11,187 nt of DNA, taken from Pseudomonadota bacterium. Lineage in GTDB: Bacteria > Pseudomonadota > Alphaproteobacteria > Rhizobiales > Rhizobiaceae. The stretch lies in contig JAEZXF010000194.1 of NCBI GenBank assembly GCA_023419995.1, positions 1-11,187 on the forward strand. The letters are read 5' to 3'. The notes under the pieces are model-generated. The model saw nothing but the letters and a program-made list of their open reading frames with translations. It was not told the origin of the DNA and searched no databases. Positions 6,439-11,187 of this stretch are shown in pieces. A program made the translations under genes and the position numbers. Each line of letters opens with the position of its first letter. Within the stretch, counting starts at the first letter, position 1.

Positions 6439-7365
6439 ATGCAGACGATTCTGGGCGCCTCCGGGCAGATCGGGCAGGAGCTGGCCCTGTCCCTCAGGCG
6501 CGATTTCACCGACGGCATCCGGCTGGTGAGCCGCAACCCCCGCAAGGTGAACCAGACCGATCAACTCCACCGCGCCGACCTGCTCGACGCGACGGAAACC
6601 ATGCGGGCCGTGGAAGGCTCGGCCATCGTCTACCTGACGGCCGGCCTGCCGATGGACACGCGGCTCTGGGTCGAGCAGTGGCCCGTCATCATGCGCAATG
6701 TCATCGACGCCTGCGCGGCACAGGGCGCCCGGCTGGTTTTCTTCGACAACACCTACATGTATCCCCAGACAGCCGAGCCGCAGACCGAAAGCATGCGGTT
6801 CCAGCCGAACGGCGCAAAGGGACGCGTGCGCGCCGCCATCACAAATGACCTGACGGTCGCCATGCAGCAGAAGCGCCTCTCGGCCATGATTTGCCGGGCT
6901 CCGGAATTCTACGGGCCCGGCAAGACGCAGAGCATCACCAACAGCGCCATCCTCGAGCCGTTGCTCGCGGGCAAGCGCGCTCGCGTGTTCCTGCGGGACG
7001 ATACTCTGCGCAGCCTCATCTTCACTCCCGATGCCAGCCGCGCCATGGCGCTTCTCGGCAATACGCCCGATGCCTGGGACCAGACCTGGCATCTGCCCTG
7101 CGACGACGAGCGCCTGACGTACAGCCAGCTTGTCTCGCTGGCGGCTGAAATCTTCGGCACGCAGGCGCGCTATACGGTGCTCCGGAAGTGGCAGCTCCGA
7201 CTGGCGGGGCTGTTCAACAGGACGGTGAAGGACGCCGCGGAACTGCTGCCGCGCTATGCTGCCGACAACATTTTCGTTTCCGACAAGTTCAAAACCCGGT
7301 TTCCGGATTTCCGGGTAACGCGCTTTTCCGAAGGACTGGCCGCGCTGAGGAGCGAGGCAGGCTGA
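6439..7365 (+). CDS. Atypical SDR / NAD(P)-dependent epimerase-dehydratase family protein
   Basis: The 308-aa cytoplasmic protein has an N-terminal Rossmann fold with the nucleotide-binding motif GASGQIG (residues 6-12). Basic residues after the second strand (SRNP, R32) hint at NADP(H), and an ADLLD acidic motif (46-50) contacts the adenine in relatives. FDNTYMYP (102-109) and APEFYGPG (154-161) match extended-SDR sugar-epimerase-like proteins. The canonical catalytic Y-x-x-x-K is not evident: Y106 is followed by MYP, and the nearest lysine is K127. It may therefore be a reductase of a divergent type or a cofactor-binding sensor. ATG 6439 has CGGAG (6426-6430) with 8-nt spacing. The MerR-type promoter upstream suggests induction by a small molecule or redox stress. 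Confidence 0.87.
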   Translation: MQTILGASGQIGQELALSLRRDFTDGIRLVSRNPRKVNQTDQLHRADLLDATETMRAVEGSAIVYLTAGLPMDTRLWVEQWPVIMRNVIDACAAQGARLVFFDNTYMYPQTAEPQTESMRFQPNGAKGRVRAAITNDLTVAMQQKRLSAMICRAPEFYGPGKTQSITNSAILEPLLAGKRARVFLRDDTLRSLIFTPDASRAMALLGNTPDAWDQTWHLPCDDERLTYSQLVSLAAEIFGTQARYTVLRKWQLRLAGLFNRTVKDAAELLPRYAADNIFVSDKFKTRFPDFRVTRFSEGLAALRSEAG

Positions 7366-7651
7366 CCGACGTCCATCTGCCCTTTGCGCGAGCTCTTAGG
7401 CGTCGCGGCGATCGTCCGCCTCCGGCTTCCGGGCGGTACCGGGCTGTCGCGCAGGATCGGCAGCTTTCGAGGCTCCGCGGTGGTAATACAGTAGGGTGAA
7501 GAGCGGGCTAGCGGCTTAGGTGTGGACATAAGTCAAGCGGGCGCATGACGATCGCAATCTGGCTGGGTGACGGATGGGATGCGCCGAAGCGAAGAACCGG
7601 TTTATAGTGGCGCATGGAGACGGTGCAGCTTGACACGAAGGAGCAGGGAGG
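7366..7651. other. Intergenic region before the exported-protein operon
   Basis: This 286-bp gap contains no convincing gene. A TATAGT at 7603-7608 resembles a -10 element about 44 bp upstream of the next start codon, but there is no recognisable -35 at 16-18 bp. A tiny 20-codon frame (7545-7607) lacks a ribosome binding site. I see no strong hairpin after the SDR stop. Confidence 0.5.
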
Positions 7652-8638
7652 ATGGGGGTTCGGCACCGATTGAATGTCGTGCTGCGGCTAGCCGCGCTGT
7701 CTTGCTGCCTCCCGGCAGTGGCCTCGGCCGTAGAGAACCCTGGATGGCACGGCCAGAAGGGCGGGCATGGCGCATCCCTGTTCTACGGCATCCCGCAGAC
7801 GGACCATGCGCCGCTCTCCTTCTCCTGCACGCAGGGCAGCGACGAGCTCGCCTTCGCCTTCGTATTTACGCCGGTCAATGCGGTTGACGACGTTAAGGTC
7901 GAGGTTCTTCTTGAGGCTGGCGACATCTCGGTGCCGATCGCCACCACCGGGGCGCGGATCGAGATGGATGACAGCTTCGTCCTCGAAGGCCGCACGGTGC
8001 TCGATGCCCGTCTCACCGATCTCATCACCTCTCGCGGCACGCTCAGCGTCTTTGTCGAGGATGGGGCCGAGGAATATCCGCTCGACGGCGCGCGGGAAGC
8101 GGCGACGGCGCTGATCGAAACCTGCGCCGGCAAGGCCTCCAGCGCACAGTTGCCCGAGATTGCGCAGTGCGATCTTGCCGCCTGGGTCATGAAGGGCGCA
8201 CCGGCCGGTCTGCCTGTCCGCTTGGGGCCAGGGCCGGACTATGCGACAGTGGCGACCATACCCCGGCCCTATACCGATGGAGAGGAAATCTATTTCCCCC
8301 AGGTGACGATCACCGGCTCTCGTAACGGATGGTTCCGGATTTCCGAGGTCATCACCGAGCTTCATGGCGGCTGGCCCACGGACCCGATCACCACCTTCTC
8401 CGGTGAAGGATGGCTGCCCGGCAATATGCTCCGGTTGTGGGTGGAGTCGGGACGCCTGTGGTCCGGGCCGTCGGATGATGCCCCAATCGCTGCCACCTTC
8501 GATCCCGACGAGCTCAAGATCGAGGCCTTGCACGCCTGCACTGGTTTCTGGATCGAGGTCGAGGGACGCTATCTCGATCAGAGACCACGCGGCTGGACCA
8601 CCGATGTCTGCGCGAGCCAGGTGACGACATGCCCGTGA
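7652..8638 (+). CDS. Exported protein of unknown function with SH3b-like C-terminal region
   Basis: This 328-aa protein has a Sec signal peptide (basic start, hydrophobic core with two Cys, likely cut after VASA near residue 26), so it acts in the periplasm or outside. The N-terminal domain (about 30-160) is beta-rich and bracketed by C59 and C158. It ends in the pattern YPLDGAREAATALIETC, seen in many small secreted alphaproteobacterial proteins. From about 183, two SH3b-like units follow: LPVRLGPGPDY...NGWFRIS...GEGWLPGNML, then LWSGPSDD...GFWIEVEGR...RGWTTDVC. SH3b domains commonly bind peptidoglycan or other cell-wall ligands. C173, C296, C320 and C327 could form disulfides. ATG 7652 has AAGGAG (7638-7643, 8-nt spacing). 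The stop overlaps the next gene by 10 bases, so they form an operon. Function is not recognised. Confidence 0.85.
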   Translation: MGVRHRLNVVLRLAALSCCLPAVASAVENPGWHGQKGGHGASLFYGIPQTDHAPLSFSCTQGSDELAFAFVFTPVNAVDDVKVEVLLEAGDISVPIATTGARIEMDDSFVLEGRTVLDARLTDLITSRGTLSVFVEDGAEEYPLDGAREAATALIETCAGKASSAQLPEIAQCDLAAWVMKGAPAGLPVRLGPGPDYATVATIPRPYTDGEEIYFPQVTITGSRNGWFRISEVITELHGGWPTDPITTFSGEGWLPGNMLRLWVESGRLWSGPSDDAPIAATFDPDELKIEALHACTGFWIEVEGRYLDQRPRGWTTDVCASQVTTCP

Positions 8639-9480
8639 GCGGAGCCGCTACGACCGTCGCTCTGTTGCGCGTCGCGCTGTTCGGATTGGCAATCGTCTCG
8701 ATGCCCGTCGAGCGCGCGTTCGCCGAGCCGGTCTTGCGTCCCGATCTCACGGATCGCGTCGGCGGCCGGGAGGACGTGACCTTTGCCGACCTTGTCCGGC
8801 TCGTCGTGCCCGGGACCGCCGGCAACGAGACGATCGACGTGAGGGAGATCGGAAGCGAGGCCGTCGAGGATCTGGAACCGGAGTCGATGGCGGCGCTGCG
8901 GCTTGCGGCCGTGCCGGTGCGCTCGGGTGGAAATGACCGGATGGCCCTGCTGCTGAATTTCGGCCGCGGCAGGGATGTGGTCGGACTGGCCATTCTCGCC
9001 CTCTTCGATGTGGCGGGCGAGCCGAGGCTTCTCGACGCCGCGAATGTCGCCAGCGGCGACGACACATATTTCCTCGATCCCGCCCGGCTGGCGGTCGGGA
9101 GCGGCGACGATCTGCTGGCGATCGGCAGCACGCATGCCAACTCCGGCCAGAGCTATACGACGGTGCCGCTGGTTCTCCTGCGCAACGACCGGCTCGAACT
9201 GGTCGATATGATCTCCGCGTTTGACGAAAGGCTCTGCGCCTACGAGCGGACGCAGCGGCTCGATATCCGGCAGGGCGCGCGAGAGCCCTTCTCGGACGTC
9301 GTGGCAACCGTGACCGAAGTGACGACGCTCTCGGGGCACGACTGCGGCGAAGCACCCGTTCCAGAACCCGGGACCCGCACAACTACCGTGACCTATAGCT
9401 GGGACATCGGCGAGCAGCACTATATTCCCGACTCCGACGCTTTTGAAGTCCTGGCGACTGAGAACGAGGAGCGGTTTTGA
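8629..9480 (+). CDS. Exported protein of unknown function, operon partner
   Basis: This 283-aa protein has an N-terminal signal peptide (hydrophobic residues 8-24, likely cut after AFA at residue 32) and no further membrane segment, so it is probably periplasmic. The mature part is acidic. Stretches such as RMALLLNF, DDLLAIGSTHANSGQSY and VPLVLLRNDRLELVD alternate strand and turn, suggesting a beta-sheet or propeller-like fold. C203 and C239 are the only mature cysteines and may pair. I do not recognise a family. ATG 8629 lies inside the end of the upstream gene, with AGGTGA (8619-8624) 4 nt before it, so the two exported proteins are made together and may interact. The 39 bases to the next (convergent) gene contain no clear terminator. 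Confidence 0.83.
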   Translation: MPVSGAATTVALLRVALFGLAIVSMPVERAFAEPVLRPDLTDRVGGREDVTFADLVRLVVPGTAGNETIDVREIGSEAVEDLEPESMAALRLAAVPVRSGGNDRMALLLNFGRGRDVVGLAILALFDVAGEPRLLDAANVASGDDTYFLDPARLAVGSGDDLLAIGSTHANSGQSYTTVPLVLLRNDRLELVDMISAFDERLCAYERTQRLDIRQGAREPFSDVVATVTEVTTLSGHDCGEAPVPEPGTRTTTVTYSWDIGEQHYIPDSDAFEVLATENEERF

Positions 9481-9519
9481 CGGCAATTGGGCAGAAGCGG
9501 AAATTGCTAGCGGCGCTAT

Positions 9520-9939
9520 TCACTTCTTCTCGATGGCCGTTTCAGAGATTTGCGCCAGTGTCGTTGCCGCGTAGGCTTTTTCCAGTTCAGCTTCCGCGAG
9601 CCTATAAGCATGATCGATAACGGCGTTCGAAGCGCGCTCGACTGGACAATTGGGATGGTCTCGCGACAGGGGGGCGGGTAGCATTTGCCCTTCGATCAAC
9701 GCGCGCTGCACATCCAGGACCGTGATCCAAGCGAGCGGGCGGGTTAGCTTCCATCCGCCCCCACGTCCTCCTTCCGACTCGACGATGCCGTGGTTGCGCA
9801 AGGCCCCAAGAGTGCGGCGGACGACAACCGGATTCGTGTTTAGCATTTGCGCAATCTGCTCAGATGTTTCTCGGCCTCCGAGCAGCCCCATGTGAACGAG
9901 CACGTGCAGCATCCTGGCAAGACGACCATCGCTCTTCAT
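9520..9939 (-). CDS. Rrf2-family transcriptional regulator (single-Cys, YwnA-like)
   Basis: The 139-aa protein has the Rrf2 winged helix: RLARMLHVLVHMG (6-18), the helix-turn-helix around TSEQIAQMLNTNPVVVRRTLGALRNHGIV (25-53) and the glycine-rich wing GGRGGGWKLTRP (57-68). A dimerisation helix follows, and a single C98 in the sequence NCPVER. IscR and NsrR carry three cysteines for an Fe-S cluster. With one, this member more likely senses through thiol chemistry (oxidant or electrophile) or a small ligand. ATG 9939 is supported by GAAAGG with 6-nt spacing. A longer version from 10002 would begin inside the second operator and is rejected. It is divergent from an epoxide hydrolase gene, and the 92-bp gap has two matching palindromes that it probably binds to repress both genes. 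Confidence 0.9.
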   Translation of the reverse strand: MKSDGRLARMLHVLVHMGLLGGRETSEQIAQMLNTNPVVVRRTLGALRNHGIVESEGGRGGGWKLTRPLAWITVLDVQRALIEGQMLPAPLSRDHPNCPVERASNAVIDHAYRLAEAELEKAYAATTLAQISETAIEKK

Positions 9940-9952
9940 CGCCAACCTTTCT

Positions 9953-9969
9953 GCAACAAATTTTGTTAC
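9953..9969. promoter_or_regulatory. Putative Rrf2 operator 1
   Basis: GCAACAAATTTTGTTAC: half-sites GCAAC and GTTAC separated by 7 bp, with an inner perfect AACAAA-T-TTTGTT palindrome (9955-9967). It lies 13 bp upstream of the Rrf2-family start codon, where bound protein would block that gene. It has the same geometry as the copy at 9996-10012. Recognition by the adjacent regulator is inferred. Confidence 0.7.
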
Positions 9970-9975
9970 GGTATC

Positions 9976-10005
9976 TTGACCATCGGCACGATTGCGTAAC
10001 ATATA
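9976..10005 (+). promoter_or_regulatory. Candidate promoter of the epoxide hydrolase gene
   Basis: TTGACC (9976-9981, 5/6 of consensus) is followed after 18 bp by CATATA (10000-10005), a weak -10. The -10 lies inside operator 2, so a bound regulator would occlude RNA polymerase. Expected transcription start is about 10012, shortly before the AGAGAGG ribosome binding site. Confidence 0.5.
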
Positions 10006-10012
10006 CAGTTAC
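9996..10012. promoter_or_regulatory. Putative Rrf2 operator 2
   Basis: GTAACATATACAGTTAC: perfect inverted half-sites GTAAC and GTTAC with a 7-bp centre. It matches operator 1 at 12 of 17 positions. Centre-to-centre distance is 43 bp, about four helical turns, so two dimers would sit on the same DNA face. It overlaps the hydrolase -10. Confidence 0.75.
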
Positions 10013-10031
10013 AAAAAGAGAGGCAAATCGT

Positions 10032-11090
10032 ATGCTTCGTCGAACCTTTATGGCCGCGACAGCGCAACTCGTTGTCTACTGTTCCGCCAGACAGGCATTC
10101 AGTCAGGACGCTCCCATGAAAGACACCGTCATTTCGACCGCCACGATCCGTATGGGCATCATTGAGGCTGGGCAAGGTCCGATCATCTTGCTCTGCCACG
10201 GCTTTCCCGAAACCAAATATGCTTGGCGTCACCAGATCGAGGCGCTCGCGCGCGCAGGCTACCGCGCCGTTGCGACGGACATGAGAGGATACGGAAAGAC
10301 GGAATCTCCGGAACGCCCGGACCAATACACCGCTTTCCATGCAGTAGGCGACCTTGTCGCGCTTCTGGATGCTCTTGGCGAGCGGCAAGCGGTCGTGGTC
10401 GGCCACGACTGGGGTGCGACAATTGCGTGGCAGGCCGCCCTCATGCGACCCGACAGGTTCCGTGCCGTTGTCGCCTTGAGCGTGCCGATGATGGGCCAGC
10501 CGCCTGTGCCTCCTTCACGGATATTCCCTCAGGATGACAGAAACCTATTCTACACCCTGTACTTCCAAGACCCCAATGGAGCCGAGGCCGAGTTCGGGCG
10601 GGATGTCGCCCTGACGTTGCGGAAGTTGATCTTCGCGGCCAGCGGCGAAGCCGGCTTCCGTTTGCCCGGTGACAGCACCCCCAATCCGTTTGGCATGGTC
10701 TCACGCTCCACGGGTCTATTGAAAAACCTGCCGGAGCCCGCTGCGCTGCCGGACTGGTTGCCCGCCCTCGATTTCGATCGCTTGGTCCAGGACTTCGAAG
10801 CATCAGGCTTCCGAGGTGGCTTGAACTACTACCGCAACCTCGATCGGAACTGGGAATTGCAGCATGCAGTCGCTGGCCTGCCGATCACAATTCCAGCGCT
10901 GTTCATGATTGGCGAAAGGGACACTGGTCTCAGCATTCCGGGGATGAACCAGATTATCGCCGAGATGCCGACGCTCGTTCCCGATCTACGAGGATCACAT
11001 GTCATCCCCGAAGCCGGCCATTGGCATCAGCAAGAGCGGCCAAACGAAGTCTCGGGGGCGATCCTGAGGTTTTTGGAAGGTAATGCCTAA
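10032..11090 (+). CDS. Exported epoxide hydrolase (alpha/beta hydrolase fold)
   Basis: This 352-aa enzyme should open epoxides to diols through a covalent ester on D126. The full catalytic set of soluble epoxide hydrolases is visible. It has the oxyanion motif HGFPE (56-60), nucleophile D126 in GHDWG, lid tyrosines Y174 (FYTLYFQDP) and Y267 (LNYYRN), acid D297 in GERD and base H330 in AGHW. The lid and C-terminal half resemble mammalian sEH closely. The N terminus is MLRRTFMAATA with a hydrophobic run and AFSQD near residue 25. This could be a twin-arginine signal, or a Sec signal, giving a periplasmic product. ATG 10032 has AGAGAGG (10017-10023) with 8-nt spacing; a longer frame from 9864 would run through the Rrf2 gene and is rejected. 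G+C is lower (52-55% in two lines) than upstream genes. Confidence 0.93.
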   Translation: MLRRTFMAATAQLVVYCSARQAFSQDAPMKDTVISTATIRMGIIEAGQGPIILLCHGFPETKYAWRHQIEALARAGYRAVATDMRGYGKTESPERPDQYTAFHAVGDLVALLDALGERQAVVVGHDWGATIAWQAALMRPDRFRAVVALSVPMMGQPPVPPSRIFPQDDRNLFYTLYFQDPNGAEAEFGRDVALTLRKLIFAASGEAGFRLPGDSTPNPFGMVSRSTGLLKNLPEPAALPDWLPALDFDRLVQDFEASGFRGGLNYYRNLDRNWELQHAVAGLPITIPALFMIGERDTGLSIPGMNQIIAEMPTLVPDLRGSHVIPEAGHWHQQERPNEVSGAILRFLEGNA

Positions 11091-11187
11091 CTGAACTGGA
11101 CCGGATTGAACTCGATCTTCTCGACGTTTGTGGACTTCAAGAGCTTGATGATCAATGGCTTTAGGTCCTCGTTGCGATGGTTGAAGC
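11087..11187 (-). CDS. Unrecognised protein, C-terminal 33 codons only
   Basis: Reading leftward from the window edge, a frame stays open to a TAG at 11087-11089 and encodes a lysine- and isoleucine-rich tail (LKPLIIKLLKSTNVEKIEF, then NPVQFS). The composition looks like a real soluble protein end. Its stop overlaps the hydrolase TAA by 4 bases in a tail-to-tail arrangement. The plus strand is also open here by chance, so confidence is limited. The family cannot be told from so little. Confidence 0.45.
   Translation of the reverse strand, partial: FNHRNEDLKPLIIKLLKSTNVEKIEFNPVQFS

Noticed and set aside
7254..7529. 91-codon minus-strand frame across the SDR 3' end
   Set aside because: It overlaps the SDR coding region, is rich in Ser, Pro and Arg in a shadow-like way, and shows no motif.
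7545..7607. 20-codon ATG frame upstream of the exported-protein operon
   Set aside because: No Shine-Dalgarno sequence, and too short to judge; probably chance.
9940..10002. Upstream start for the Rrf2-family gene at 10002
   Set aside because: The ATG lies inside operator 2, and the added 21 residues precede the conserved start of the Rrf2 domain. ATG 9939 has a good ribosome binding site.
10032..10110. Lipoprotein signal at Cys17 of the epoxide hydrolase
   Set aside because: The residues before the Cys (VVY) do not fit a lipobox, which needs a small residue at position -1.

Overview
The window is GC-rich DNA (a hand-counted line inside cofGH is 67% G+C) with short intergenic gaps and overlapping operon genes. 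An F420-precursor gene fused as cofG-cofH, a preceding cofC, signal peptides with adjacent operon partners, and ArsR-SRPBCC and MerR-SDR pairs together suggest a Gram-negative alphaproteobacterium, perhaps Hyphomicrobiales. This is an inference from gene style, not a phylogenetic result.

Layout. (1) 2-2669: the 3' end of cofC (guanylyltransferase of coenzyme F420 synthesis) overlaps cofGH, the two-domain radical-SAM FO synthase. Together they make the deazaflavin chromophore and activate the phospho-acid side-chain precursor. (2) 2670-2924: a gap with a sharply AT-rich island (about 82% A+T over 73 bases, 2760-2832) containing a perfect 8-bp inverted repeat, between convergent gene ends. (3) 2925-3212 (-): a 95-aa orphan protein with a strong ribosome binding site. 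(4) 3486-4169 (+): a DJ-1/PfpI (Hsp31-like) protein with its Cys-His motif. (5) 4170-4455: a gap holding two related GC hairpins and a 26-bp near-perfect palindrome, the likely operator of the next unit. (6) 4456-5720 (+): an ArsR-type repressor translationally coupled (ATGA overlap) to a tandem SRPBCC/AHSA1 protein, followed by a hairpin terminator. (7) 5883-6347 (-) and 6439-7365 (+): a MerR regulator divergent from an atypical NAD(P)-binding SDR, sharing a 19-bp-spacer promoter with a dyad between the -35 and -10. (8) 7652-9480 (+): two overlapping genes for exported proteins of unknown function, the first ending in SH3b-like repeats. (9) 9520-9939 (-) and 10032-11090 (+): a single-Cys Rrf2-family regulator divergent from an exported epoxide hydrolase. 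The 92-bp space between them contains two copies of a 17-bp operator, GYAAC-N7-GTTAC. (10) 11087-11187 (-): the last 33 codons of an unrecognised gene that overlaps the hydrolase stop by 4 nt.

Three of the units pair a small transcription factor with one enzyme or binding protein, and each has a visible candidate operator: ArsR palindrome, MerR spacer dyad, twin Rrf2 sites. The right-hand 1.6 kb has lower G+C (52-55% in three hand-counted lines), so the Rrf2-hydrolase module may have been acquired separately. No RNA genes, CRISPR arrays, transposases or phage genes were seen. The most novel-looking items are the Rrf2/twin-operator/epoxide hydrolase module and the two-gene exported-protein operon. 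Neither can be called a proven new system from sequence alone.
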